Source: NaphS2 sp964588535
Lineage (GTDB): Bacteria > Desulfobacterota > DSM-4660 > Desulfatiglandales > Desulfatiglandaceae
Assembly: GCA_964588535.1 (NCBI GenBank)
Contig: CAZPQA010000005.1
Coordinates: forward strand, 6,132-70,131
Reading direction: 5' to 3'
DNA length: 64,000 nucleotides
This document shows, piece by piece, positions 51,752 through 61,600 of the stretch. The notes under the pieces are model-generated. The model searched no databases. It was not told where the DNA came from and saw only the letters and a program-made list of their open reading frames with translations. A program made the translations under genes and the position numbers. Positions within the stretch are counted from its first letter, which is position 1. Each line of letters begins with the position of its first letter.

Positions 51752-53302
51752 CTAGAGGGGCACATTCCCGTGCCGCCTTTCGGGAATGGTCTCCTTCTTG
51801 TTTTTGAGCATCATCAACGCCTTGATCAACCTGGGGCGTGTGTTTTCCGGGAAAATGATCTGATCGATATATCCCAGTTCGGCGGCTTTAAAAGGGCTGG
51901 CGAAGTTGCTTCGATAATCATCGACCAACTCCTTTCTTCTGGCTTCTGGATCTTCGGCTTCGGCAAGCTCCTTTCTGAAGATGATATTGACGGCCCCTTC
52001 AGGCCCCATGACGGCGATTTCAGCGGTGGGGTAGGCATAGTTGATGTCGCCCCCATGATGCTTGCTGCTCATGACGTCATAGGCGCCACCGTAGGCCTTC
52101 CGGGTTACCACCGTGATTTTCGGCACGGTGGCTTCACAGTAGGCGTAAATGATTTTGGCCCCGTGTTTGATGATACCCCCGTGTTCCTGGCCGACGCCCG
52201 GCAGAAAACCCGGTACATCCACGAAGGTGACCAGCGGAATGTTGAAGGCATCACAGGTTCGCACAAACCGCGCACATTTCATGGACGCGTCGATATTCAG
52301 GCATCCTGCCATATACTTTGGCTGGTTGGCCACAATTCCCACGGGCATGCCGTTTAAACGACCGAACCCGATGATCATGTTTTGCGCATAATGGCGCTGG
52401 ATTTCCATAAACTGGTTATGGTCCAGAACAGATGTGATAATGTCCCTGATGTCGTAGGGAATCCTGGGATTGGTGGGGACCACATTGTTTAACCCCGGAT
52501 CCGTGCGCATGGGGTCATCAGTGCAGGGGATCGCGGGGGGCATTTCACGATAACTTTGCGGCATAAAGGCCAGGATTTCTTTCACCCGGTCCAGGGCCGC
52601 GTGATCGGAATCCTCGGCGAAATGGGCCACGCCGCTTTTGGTGTTGTGGGCCATGGCGCCGCCAAGGGCTTCTGCGGTTACCTCCTCGCTGGTGACGGTT
52701 TTAATGACCTGGGGGCCGGTGACGAACATGTTGCTGGTTTTTTTGACCATCACCGTAAAATCCGTGATGGCCGGTGAATAGACCGCCCCGCCGGCGCAGG
52801 GCCCCATGATGACCGATATCTGGGGAATGACGCCCGAGGACCACACATTCCGTTTGAAGATTTCACCGTAGCTGCCTAAGGATACAACCCCTTCCTGAAT
52901 TCTGGCGCCACCCGAATCGTTCAATCCGATGACCGGAGCGCCGTTCTTAAGCGCCAGGTCCATGATTTTGCAGACCTTCTCGCCAAAAGGGCCGCTCAAG
53001 GATCCGCCAAAGACCGTAAAATCCTGAGAAAAGATGAAGACTGACCGGCCGCTGATGGTGCCATATCCCGTGACCACGCCATCACCGGGAATTTTCTGTT
53101 TCTCCATACCGAAATCCTGGCAGCGATGGACCACGAACTTGTCGATTTCCTCAAAGCTCCCCTCGTCCAAGAGGTATTCAATCCTTTCCCGGGCCGTCAG
53201 TTTTCCCTTGGCGTGTTGTGAATCGATCCTTTTCTGGCCCCCGCCCAGGGCCGCTTCTTCGTTTCTTCTCTTAAGTTCACTGATTTTCGCTTCTATATCC
53301 AT
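51752..53302 (-). CDS. pccB: Propionyl-CoA carboxylase carboxyltransferase subunit
   Basis: A 516-residue acyl-CoA carboxyltransferase: GGSLSGPFGEKVCKIMDLAL, NDSGGARIQEGV and GPCAGGAVYSPAITDF (the two oxyanion loops) are diagnostic of the PccB/MmdA type. It moves CO2 between biotin and propionyl-CoA. No biotin carrier or biotin carboxylase gene is in view; it may instead belong to a methylmalonyl-CoA:pyruvate transcarboxylase or a decarboxylase. ATG 53302 heads the methylmalonyl-CoA gene series. Confidence 0.93.
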   Translation of the reverse strand: MDIEAKISELKRRNEEAALGGGQKRIDSQHAKGKLTARERIEYLLDEGSFEEIDKFVVHRCQDFGMEKQKIPGDGVVTGYGTISGRSVFIFSQDFTVFGGSLSGPFGEKVCKIMDLALKNGAPVIGLNDSGGARIQEGVVSLGSYGEIFKRNVWSSGVIPQISVIMGPCAGGAVYSPAITDFTVMVKKTSNMFVTGPQVIKTVTSEEVTAEALGGAMAHNTKSGVAHFAEDSDHAALDRVKEILAFMPQSYREMPPAIPCTDDPMRTDPGLNNVVPTNPRIPYDIRDIITSVLDHNQFMEIQRHYAQNMIIGFGRLNGMPVGIVANQPKYMAGCLNIDASMKCARFVRTCDAFNIPLVTFVDVPGFLPGVGQEHGGIIKHGAKIIYAYCEATVPKITVVTRKAYGGAYDVMSSKHHGGDINYAYPTAEIAVMGPEGAVNIIFRKELAEAEDPEARRKELVDDYRSNFASPFKAAELGYIDQIIFPENTRPRLIKALMMLKNKKETIPERRHGNVPL

Positions 53303-53380
53303 TTTGGTCTCCTTGGGGGTTACGATAACAGAAGGGCAGATGCCAAAGCCCGGTATGCACGGAGTGCTGAACTCTGGTTC

Positions 53381-53677
53381 TTAAGAACGGTTACGTTTCC
53401 AATTATGGTATTTTTGAAGGTCTTTTTCCAGAAGATAGATGCAAAACAGCAGGATAAACGCGTCGTCAATTTGTCCCAGAAACGGGATAAAATCGGAAAG
53501 TATGTCAATGGGGCTGAGGACATAGACGATGGCCAGAACAAAGACAGCAATGGATCCGAGAGAAACATCGCGATATTCCCCTTTCCAGTAATCTTTTATT
53601 AACGCGCCCAGAAGCTTGAAATCCTCAAGCAGTCGGCGCCACAAACCGATTTTGAGCAGATTGTTTCCTTGCATCAT
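53381..53677 (-). CDS. YkvA/DUF1232 small membrane protein
   Basis: A 98-residue protein with SLGSIAVFVLAIVYVLSPID and ILSDFIPFLGQIDDAF, the YkvA/DUF1232 signature around one or two membrane helices. The role of the family is unknown. It lies upstream of pccB on the same strand with a 78-bp gap and may be a separate unit. Confidence 0.88.
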   Translation of the reverse strand: MMQGNNLLKIGLWRRLLEDFKLLGALIKDYWKGEYRDVSLGSIAVFVLAIVYVLSPIDILSDFIPFLGQIDDAFILLFCIYLLEKDLQKYHNWKRNRS

Positions 53678-53993
53678 AAACCACCTTGCCGAAAAGCGGC
53701 CCCATCATGTCAGGATTGTATGATAATTTCAATAAATTTCATCGGGGTGGATCGGGCGGGCTTCAAAATTATGTTCCGGGTTAGCATGAAGCGCTCTTAA
53801 AAAAGTACAAATATTCATTGAATCCAAATTATTAAGACTTGAGCAGGATCCTCTAATCGCATGATTTCTTCCTATACACATCACCGTGGAAAATAATTGA
53901 AAGATTCCCTAATATTGCCCCGAAGCCTGCTCGCGAACATGTTAAGCTTGGAATAGTGAGCATGAATTTGACATTTCCACCGGCGGCCTAAAT
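53678..53993. other. Intergenic spacer, no feature seen
   Basis: 316 bp, AT-rich, between the YkvA start and the end of the ATPase gene. I see no RNA gene, clear terminator or repeat in it. Confidence 0.6.
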
Positions 53994-55250
53994 CTAAAGC
54001 CACAACATTGACAATGGCACAGCGTAATATGATTTCCCACTATTGCTAAACGGCAGCAATCTCGAACCCGTATAAAAAACAAGGCCATGTTTAAGTCGAT
54101 CACCGACGAACTCTGCAAATTTTGACAATCCTTTAAAATCACTTTCTCTTATCGTACTGGAGGCTTTTACTTCAATACCGATCAAACGGCCATCATCCTG
54201 TTCAAGAATGATATCCACCTCGTTTTTCCTTTTATCCCGAAAATGGTACACATTCATCGGTTCTTCGGCCCATGTCATATGTTTAAAACATTCCATCACC
54301 ACAAAGCTTTCCAGCAAACCACCATAAAAGGGTGATGACAGTAACTGCTGTTTTTTCTTCAGTCCCAGTAAATAACATGCCAGGCCGGTATCAATCATGT
54401 GCAGTTTGACCATTGTCATTGTTTGACGTTTGGCAGGATTTTTCACATAGGGATGTATACGTTTAACAATGAACATCCATTCCAATGCCTCAATATATGA
54501 TTTGACCACCTTGTCATTCAGCCCAAGATCATTGGCCACATTGGCATATTTTAAAAGATTACCACTGAGTCCCGCCAAATAAGGGATAAGTGCCGCAAGT
54601 TTTGTGTGATAGTCCCCTTTTGCTGTGTAAATACTTGAAAAATCTTTAAACAAACGACCCTGCAAATATGACTGCAACCATACTTGTCTGGCCCGGGGAC
54701 TTTTCGCCTGCAGTTCCGGATAGCCTCCGTCGATCAATGTTTGGGCTAGTTGCTCTCGACTTATTACAGGAAGATTTACAGGCACAGATAAATTATCATC
54801 AAGCAAAAAGTCGATCAGATTAAAATCACCACCAACCTTTTCCGTGATAGATAAAGGATAAAGTTCAACTCTTGCCATGTGGCCGGGAAGCGCTTCCTGT
54901 GTTTTGGCGGAACTGAAAATATCAGCAGATCCCGTGAGAAAAAAACGCCCCCGCTCATGGGGTTGTAACTGATCAGAGGCTAATTTAATGGCTTTAATCA
55001 ATTCCGGAGCATATTGAAATTCATCCAAAACCACTGATTGCCCGGCAAAAGTATCAACAAAACCATGGGGATCATTAAGGGCTGAAGCAAACGCAGACTG
55101 TTCATCAAAAGAGACATAGCGCATCCCCTGATCTTTGGCAATTTCACGAGCTAATGTGGTTTTCCCGGCCTGCCTGGGGCCTGTTAAGTACAGTATCCGA
55201 AATTCAGACAGTAATTCTTTTAGTAATCTTTTGCTATGGCGTGTGTACAT
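53994..55250 (-). CDS. AAA+ ATPase with DUF4143 domain
   Basis: A 418-residue single-gene ATPase: ILYLTGPRQAGKTTLAREIA (Walker A) near 20, VVLDEFQYAPELIKAIK (Walker B) and FFLTGSADIF (sensor I). The C-terminal half is the DUF4143 domain with a PD-(D/E)xK-like stretch (NEVDIILEQDDGRLIGIEVK). It is common, often transferred, and of unknown role. ATG 55250 follows an AT-rich spacer. It separates the methylmalonyl-CoA operon from the HdrA operon. Confidence 0.9.
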   Translation of the reverse strand: MYTRHSKRLLKELLSEFRILYLTGPRQAGKTTLAREIAKDQGMRYVSFDEQSAFASALNDPHGFVDTFAGQSVVLDEFQYAPELIKAIKLASDQLQPHERGRFFLTGSADIFSSAKTQEALPGHMARVELYPLSITEKVGGDFNLIDFLLDDNLSVPVNLPVISREQLAQTLIDGGYPELQAKSPRARQVWLQSYLQGRLFKDFSSIYTAKGDYHTKLAALIPYLAGLSGNLLKYANVANDLGLNDKVVKSYIEALEWMFIVKRIHPYVKNPAKRQTMTMVKLHMIDTGLACYLLGLKKKQQLLSSPFYGGLLESFVVMECFKHMTWAEEPMNVYHFRDKRKNEVDIILEQDDGRLIGIEVKASSTIRESDFKGLSKFAEFVGDRLKHGLVFYTGSRLLPFSNSGKSYYAVPLSMLWL

Positions 55251-55656
55251 GATTCCCCAAATGGTATTTTACGAAAAAAACATTACAATAATGCGAATTA
55301 TACTACACCATAATACTATTTTTACGCAACAATATTACGCGTTTTTTATCGCCTGAAGAACCAAGCGGCCAAGGTCATATTGGTTGGGAAGTGATGGGAC
55401 GTCCCATAAGGCACATAAGGCATGGAGGTCATTATTGTTTTCTTCTCTCTTCCAGCATCGTCGGAATTTTAAAGTCAAAGAAACTGGGATTCAAATTTCG
55501 GCCCTTCCCGGCAGCCTTTGAGCCCAGAAAGGTTTTTTTGGCTTGCAAAGAATTTCGGACATAGTTACAATGTAGCTACATCTGAAGATTGGCGGGTTGC
55601 AACGTTCGGTTTCGGCGGGAATCCCGTTCTTTGGCAAAGGAAGAAGGAGATAATCA
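55251..55656. other. Intergenic region upstream of the hdr operon
   Basis: 406 bp. The left half is very AT-rich (leader of the DUF4143 gene). The right half holds the promoter at 55543-55571 and the 10-bp palindrome TGTAGCTACA at 55571-55580. No gene is supported. Confidence 0.6.
55543..55571 (+). promoter_or_regulatory. Promoter of the hdr-nuo operon
   Basis: TTGCAA, 17 bp, TACAAT, with the palindrome TGTAGCTACA overlapping the start region. It lies 86 bp before ATG 55657. Confidence 0.55.
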
Positions 55657-56040
55657 ATGACTGAAAAAGTAAAGGGTTCCGTACTGGTTGTGGGTGGTGG
55701 CATTTCCGGCATGCAATCGGCCCTGGATCTCGCCAACTCAGGCTATTACGTATACCTTTTAGAGAAGAGCCCATCCATCGGGGGCGCTATGGCCCAGCTG
55801 GACAAGACCTTCCCCACCAACGACTGCGCCATGTGAATTATCTCTCCCAAACTGGTCGAGGTCGGCCGGCACTTGAACATTGAACTCATCACCTATGCGG
55901 ACCTGGAATCGGTGGAAGGGTCCGCTGGGAATTTTAAAGTAAAAATCAAGAAGCGCGCGCGAAGCATTGACATGAACCGCTGCACCGGATGCGGCAGTTG
56001 CGTCGAGGCCTGCCCGGTCACCCATCAGGCGGTGGTTTAG
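55657..56040 (+). CDS. hdrA: N-terminal HdrA selenoprotein piece (UGA as Sec60)
   Basis: Read through the in-frame TGA at 55834, this is a 127-residue protein: FAD loop VLVVGGGISGMQSALDLA, LEKSPSIGGAMAQLDKTFPT, NDCAM-Sec-IISPKLVEVGRH, and a four-Cys cluster C109, C112, C115, C119 (CTGCGSCVEACPV), then stop. The TGA stands where HdrA normally has Cys or Sec, and a SECIS-type hairpin follows. Complete HdrA is over 600 residues; this one stops right after its first iron-sulfur motif. The missing rest begins in the protein at 58604. ATG 55657 has AAGGAG. It is likely a subunit that docks on the C-terminal piece. Confidence 0.88.
55834..55869 (+). promoter_or_regulatory. Selenocysteine codon and bacterial SECIS hairpin
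   Basis: UGA (55834-55836), 15 nt, then CTGGTC-GAGGTC-GGCCGG: a 6-bp stem (two G-U pairs included) with apical loop GAGGUC. The GG lies about 24 nt after the UGA, inside the usual 16-37 nt range, and the loop resembles the AGGUCU of E. coli fdhF. Confidence 0.8.
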
Positions 56041-56045
56041 GGGAG

Positions 56046-56080
56046 AGTGACGAGTGACGAATGACAAATGACGAATGACG
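56046..56080. repeat. Heptamer tandem repeat (AATGACG type)
   Basis: AGTGACG twice, AATGACA, AATGACG twice: five units directly after the stop of the selenoprotein gene and before nuoE. Confidence 0.75.
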
Positions 56081-56130
56081 AACCGGGAAGGGGAAATCCA
56101 TGGTTCGTCGCCCCTTGGAGTCTTTTTGTG

Positions 56131-56637
56131 ATGAATGAAAACAAAGCAACCGAAAATGATGCCGTTTTGGCCATAGACTATCTGGCGCTGGACCGGCTGG
56201 TGAGAGAACAATTCAACAACGACAAGGAAAACCTGATCATGATCCTTCAGGCCATCCAGGCGGAATATAACTATCTTCCCCGACCTGCCCTGGCCTATCT
56301 TTCCGAAAAAATAGAAATTCCCCTGAGCCATATTTACGGGGTGGCCACCTTTTACAGCACCTTCAGCCTGGAACCCCGAGGGAAAAACATCATCAGCATC
56401 TGTCTGGGCACCGCCTGCCATGTACGGGGGGCCGGCAAAGTGCTGGAACGGATTGAAGATACCTTGCACGTGGAAAATGGAAAAACCACTGAGGATGGCC
56501 AGTTTACCTTGGAATCGGTGCGGTGTATCGGCTGCTGCAGTCTGGGACCGGTGGTGAAAATCAACGAAGACGTGTATGGCCGAATCGCCTCAGAGGACCT
56601 GACGCAAATTCTGGATCATTACGGGGAATCCCAATAG
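56131..56637 (+). CDS. nuoE: NuoE-like [2Fe-2S] thioredoxin-fold subunit
   Basis: A 168-residue NuoE/HndA-type protein: helical N-terminus, IYGVATFYSTFSLEPRGKN, then C-x4-C in CLGTACHVRG and C-x3-C in CIGCCSLGP binding a [2Fe-2S] cluster. It passes electrons from the FMN site of the NuoF-like partner. ATG 56131 is used; an in-frame ATG at 56068 would include repeat-derived sequence. Operon gene 2. Confidence 0.95.
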   Translation: MNENKATENDAVLAIDYLALDRLVREQFNNDKENLIMILQAIQAEYNYLPRPALAYLSEKIEIPLSHIYGVATFYSTFSLEPRGKNIISICLGTACHVRGAGKVLERIEDTLHVENGKTTEDGQFTLESVRCIGCCSLGPVVKINEDVYGRIASEDLTQILDHYGESQ

Positions 56638-56652
56638 AACAGGGCGGTTAAT

Positions 56653-58554
56653 ATGAAGATTCAGCAAATATCGGATATCGATGAAATAGGCCGGAAACAA
56701 AGAGATACCCTTTATTTTCCCAAAGAGATCACCATCAACACGGGGATGGCGTCTTGCGGCATTGCGGCGGGAGCTGACAAAACCTTTGAGCGGGCCGTGG
56801 CCGAATTCGGTGAAAACAAGACGTTTCAAATTCGAAGAACCGGATGCCTGGGGTTTTGTGAGATGGAGCCCCTGGTGGAAATCTACCAGAAAAATGGTCC
56901 ACGGATTGTTTATAAGAATGCCACACAAGACAAAATTACGGATATGGTCAATGGGTATACGGCGGGCCAATTTGATAAAAAATGGGTCCTGGGGCAGATG
57001 CGTGACCCCCGGTCCCTGCTGGAAGAAGACTTCCTTAATCCCCTCGAGGGATTTGAACCCGTTCCGGATATCCCCATTCTGGAGGATATCCCTTTTTATG
57101 GTCAGCAGATCAAAATCGCTCTGCGCAACTGCGGCTATATTGATCCTGAAAAAATTGAAGAATACATGGCCAGGGGCGGTTACAAGGCGTTTCTGATCGC
57201 TCTTGAAGCCGGTCAACCGGATGGCATCATCGCCGCCATCAAAGATTCGGGGTTGCGGGGGCGCGGGGGTGGCGGGTTTCCAACGGGTGTCAAATGGGAG
57301 AGTTGCGCAGCTCACCATGGAGAACGCTTCATCATCTGCAACGCCGATGAGGGGGACCCGGGCGCTTACATGGACCGCAGCATTTTGGAAGGGGATCCCC
57401 ACGCCATCATTGAGGGAATGCTCATCGCGGGGCTGGCCGTCGGCTCAAACAAAGGGTTCATCTATGTGCGCAACGAATATCCCCTGGCGGTCAAACGCCT
57501 GGTCACGGCTATCCGGCAGGCCACGGATTACGGCCTTTTAGGAGAACAGATAGGGGGTTCTGATTTTTCCTTTGAAATGAAGATCTCAACCGGCGCCGGC
57601 GCTTTTGTCTGTGGGGAATCAACGGCGCTGATGGCTTCCCTTGAAGGGGAGGTGGGACGTCCCAGGGCCAAATACATCCACACGGTGGAAAAAGGGTTCC
57701 GTCAAAGCCCTTCCAACCTGAACAATGTGGAGACCTATGCCAATGTGCCGGCTATTTTGCTGAAAGGGTCCCAATGGTTTTCCCAACTGGGAACGGACCA
57801 CAGCAAGGGAACCAAGGTGTTCAGCCTGGTGGGAAAAATCAAAAATACGGGTCTGGTGGAAGTGCCCATGGGCACCAGCCTAAAAAGCATCATCTATGAC
57901 ATGGGTGGCGGGATTCCCAAAAAGAAAGCTTTTAAAGCAGTTCAGACCGGTGGTCCTTCGGGGGGGTGCATACCGGAGGAGTTTCTGGACCTGGGGGTTG
58001 ATTTCAGCGAACTGGCCAAGGTGGGTTCCATCATGGGTTCCGGCGGCATGATTGTCATGGACCAGGATAACTGCATGGTGGATGTGGCAAGATATTTCCT
58101 GGATTTCCTGAAAGAGGAATCCTGCGGTCAGTGCAATCCCTGCCGGGAAGGGATTAAACGGATGCTGGAGGTTTTGAACCGAATCTGCGAAGGGGACGGC
58201 AGGGAAGGGGACATTGAACTGCTTCAAGAGCTCGGTGGCATGGTCCGGAACTTTTCACTTTGCGGGCTGGGCACCTCCGCGCCCAACCCGGTGCTCACCA
58301 CCATACGATATTTTAAAGATGAGTATGAGGCCCACATCCGGGACAAAAAGTGCCCGGCCGGGGTCTGCAAGCCCCTTTTCCATTACGAAATCGACGGGGA
58401 TGCTTGCACCGGCTGCCGCGTCTGCGCCCGCAAATGCCCAGAGGAGGCCATCACCGGAGAAAAGAAAAAGCCCCATGAACTGGACCCGGAAAAATGCATC
58501 AAGTGCGGCATCTGTTACGACGTCTGTAAATTCGATGCCATCGTCATTGCCTAA
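56653..58554 (+). CDS. nuoF: NuoF-like NADH-binding flavoprotein with ferredoxin tail
   Basis: A 633-residue protein of the HndC/HydB type. It has an N-terminal thioredoxin-like [2Fe-2S] domain (1-110, CLGFCEMEP), an FMN/NADH site with GLRGRGGGGFPTGVKWE near 200 and GEGDPGAYMDRS-like segment, the 4Fe-4S motif CGQCNPCREG near 490, and two C-terminal ferredoxin clusters (CTGCRVCARKCP, CIKCGICYDVCK). This type oxidises or reduces NAD(P)H in bifurcating hydrogenases and Hdr complexes. The start is 15 bp after nuoE. Confidence 0.95.
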   Translation: MKIQQISDIDEIGRKQRDTLYFPKEITINTGMASCGIAAGADKTFERAVAEFGENKTFQIRRTGCLGFCEMEPLVEIYQKNGPRIVYKNATQDKITDMVNGYTAGQFDKKWVLGQMRDPRSLLEEDFLNPLEGFEPVPDIPILEDIPFYGQQIKIALRNCGYIDPEKIEEYMARGGYKAFLIALEAGQPDGIIAAIKDSGLRGRGGGGFPTGVKWESCAAHHGERFIICNADEGDPGAYMDRSILEGDPHAIIEGMLIAGLAVGSNKGFIYVRNEYPLAVKRLVTAIRQATDYGLLGEQIGGSDFSFEMKISTGAGAFVCGESTALMASLEGEVGRPRAKYIHTVEKGFRQSPSNLNNVETYANVPAILLKGSQWFSQLGTDHSKGTKVFSLVGKIKNTGLVEVPMGTSLKSIIYDMGGGIPKKKAFKAVQTGGPSGGCIPEEFLDLGVDFSELAKVGSIMGSGGMIVMDQDNCMVDVARYFLDFLKEESCGQCNPCREGIKRMLEVLNRICEGDGREGDIELLQELGGMVRNFSLCGLGTSAPNPVLTTIRYFKDEYEAHIRDKKCPAGVCKPLFHYEIDGDACTGCRVCARKCPEEAITGEKKKPHELDPEKCIKCGICYDVCKFDAIVIA

Positions 58555-58556
58555 CA

Positions 58557-58584
58557 GCCATAAGCCATGAGCCATGAGCCATGA
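58557..58584. repeat. Heptamer tandem repeat (GCCATGA type)
   Basis: GCCATAA then GCCATGA three times, with a degenerate fifth unit, in the 49-bp gap between nuoF and the NuoG-HdrA gene. Confidence 0.75.
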
Positions 58585-58603
58585 GCTAAAACAAGGATCA
58601 CCC

Positions 58604-61600
58604 ATGATAACATTTAAAATCAATGACAGGGAAGTTCAGGGAGAGGAAGGGCAGTATATCCTTGACGTGGCCAAAAAGGCCGGCATGGAAATTCCCACCC
58701 TCTGCCATCATGAGGCCCTGGAGCCAGCGGGCATGTGCCGGCTATGTACCGTTGAACTGTTTGACGGGCGAAAAACCAGATTTGTAACCGCCTGCAACTA
58801 CCCCATCTGGGAAGGGATGGAGGTGTTTACGGATTCCGAATCTGTGACCCAGGGGCGCAAACTCATTGTGGAATTACTGCTGGCCCGCTGCCCCGATGTC
58901 CCGTTGCTCAAAGACCTAGGCCTCAAATACGGCATCAAAGAACCCCGTTTTGCGCCGGAGGGAGATGACTGCATCCTCTGCGGCCTTTGCGTTCGCATCT
59001 GTGAAAAGATGGGCAATAACGCCATCAGCTTCACGGGGCGCGGTGTGGAGATGAAGGTGGATACGCCCTTTAATGTGCAAACCGAATTCTGTATGGGGTG
59101 TGGATCGTGTGCCTCGGTCTGTCCCACGGGTCATATCAACCTGGAAGACATCGCCGTCCATCAGGTGAAGCCCATCCCTTCGGAATATGACATGGGGCTG
59201 AAAGGGAGAAAACCTATTTATGTCCCCTATGCCCAGGCCATTCCCAACATCCCGGCCATTGATCGGGACATGTGCGTGCATTTCAAGACCGGAGCCTGCC
59301 AGGTATGCACGGAATTCTGCGGTGTGGACGCCATTGATCATCTGCAGCAGGACGAGACCATCGAACTGGAAGTGGGGTCCATCATTCTGGCACCGGGATT
59401 CCAGCCTTTCGACCCCTCCGAATTAACCCACTATGGCTACGGCCGGCATCCCAATGTGATGACGGCAATGGAGTTTGAGCGTATTTTGTCGGCTTCGGGT
59501 CCCACCATGGGGCACCTCACGCGGCCGTCTGACGGAGAGGCGCCCAAAAAAATTGCCTGGATCCAATGCGTGGGATCCAGGGAGGAAAACCGCTGTGATC
59601 ACGAATATTGTTCATCTGTGTGCTGTATGTACGCCATCAAGGAAGCGGTCATCGCCAAGGAACATGCGGGGGCCGATCTCGATTGCACCATCTTTTACAT
59701 GGATATGCGGACCCACGGCAAGGATTTCGAGCGCTTTTATGACGATGCCCGAAATAAGCATGGGGTCCGGTTTATCCGGTCCCGTGTCCCTGCCGTTGAG
59801 ACCGTCAAAGGGCGGGATGAACTGGCCATTACCTATGTAAATGAACAGATGACGCCCACGACGGAATCGTTTGATCTGGTGGTCCTGTCCGTGGGAATGG
59901 AAACCCCCCAAGCGCTGATGGAACTGGCAGATCGACTGGGTGTGGATCTAACCGCGGGCCATTTCTGCGACACTCCTTCATTTCATCCCGTGGCCACATC
60001 CCGGGAAGGGATTTTCGTGTGCGGCGCCTTCGCAGGCCCGAAAGATATCCCCCAGTCTGTTGTGGAAGCCAGTTCGGCAGCGGCTGAAGCAGGGGCCCTT
60101 CTAAAGGAAGCCCGAAACACCCTGACCCAACAGGAAACCTTTCCGGAGGAGCGGGTTATTGCCGGTGAGCGGCCCAGGATCGGCGTTTTTGTGTGCCAGT
60201 GCGGCATCAACATCAGTGGTGTGGTGGATGTCCCTGCTGTGCGGGATTATGCCGCTTCGCTTCCGTACGTGGAATATGTGACCGACAACCTCTATACCTG
60301 CTCCCAGGACACTCAGGAGGCCATGGGCAAGGTCATTAGCGAAAACAACCTCAACCGCATTGTGGTGGCCGCATGCACCCCCAAGACCCATGAGCCATTG
60401 TTCCAGGAAACCCTGGTGGCTGCCGGTCTCAACAAGTACCTCTTTGAGATGACCAACATTCGCAACCAGGATTCCTGGGTGCATAAGAATGATCCTCAAA
60501 TGGCCACACAAAAGGCCAGGGACCTGGTGCGCATGGCGGTGGCCAAGGTAGCACTCATGGAACCCCTGGTGGAAACAGAGCTTGAGATCAACCAGAGGGC
60601 ACTGGTGGTGGGGGCCGGCATCTCCGGTATGGCAGCCGCCACGAGCCTTTCGGATCAGGGTTATGAGGTTTGCCTGGTGGAGCGGGAACCGTTTCCGGGC
60701 GGGCAGGGGAGTCTTCTGTTTCGAACCTGGAAGGGCGAAGACGTACAAATGAACCTCTCCCAAATGATGGATAAGGTCCAATCTAACCCGAATATTGACC
60801 TGCGCTTGAATACGGAACTGTCAGGCGTGGAAGGATTTGTGGGGAATTTCAAAACGACCCTTTCTAGCGACGGCCATGAAGAACAGGTGGAACACGGCGT
60901 GGTGGTGATTGCCACGGGGGCGTTCGAAGGAAAGCCGAATGAGTACCTTTACGGTGAGGATGATCGGGTGGTTACCCATCTGGAATTGGATCAGCGATTT
61001 ATCGGAAACGACCCTGCCTTGAAAGAGATGAAGTCCGCTGTGTTTATTCAATGCGTGGGGTCTCGTGAGCCCGAGCGTCCCTATTGTTCACGGGTCTGTT
61101 GCACCCATGCCATGGAAAGCGCCCTGCACCTGAAAAAACTGAACCCCCAAATGCGCGTGGTGGTCCTTTACCGGGACATTCGCACCTATGGAGAGCGGGA
61201 ATACCTTTACCGGGACGCACGGATGGCAGGTGTTTTGTTCATCCCCTATAGTGTGGACCGGAAACCGGCGGTTTCCCTGGATGAGGGATCTCTCAAAATC
61301 CGGGTGATGGACCCGTTGCTGGGAAGAGAAGTGGCGCTGACAGCCGACCTGCTCTGCCTGGCTTCCGCCATTGTTCCTTACCGGGATGAAACGCTGGCCC
61401 AGATGTTCAAGGTCCCCATGAACGAGGACGGTTTTTTCGTGGAAGCCCATGCCAAGCTGGGACCGTCGGAGTTCGCCACGGATGGCGTCTTTTTATGCGG
61501 TATGGACCACTATCCAAAACCCATTGATGAATCTATCGCACAGGCGCTTGCCGCCGCGTCCCGGGCGGTGACCCTCCTGGCCCGGAAAACCGTTCGCATG

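Noticed and set aside
55834..55836. TGA as a true stop, with the short HdrA as a pseudogene
   Set aside because: Coding continues with high conservation beyond it, the residue is the known Cys/Sec site, and a SECIS hairpin follows.
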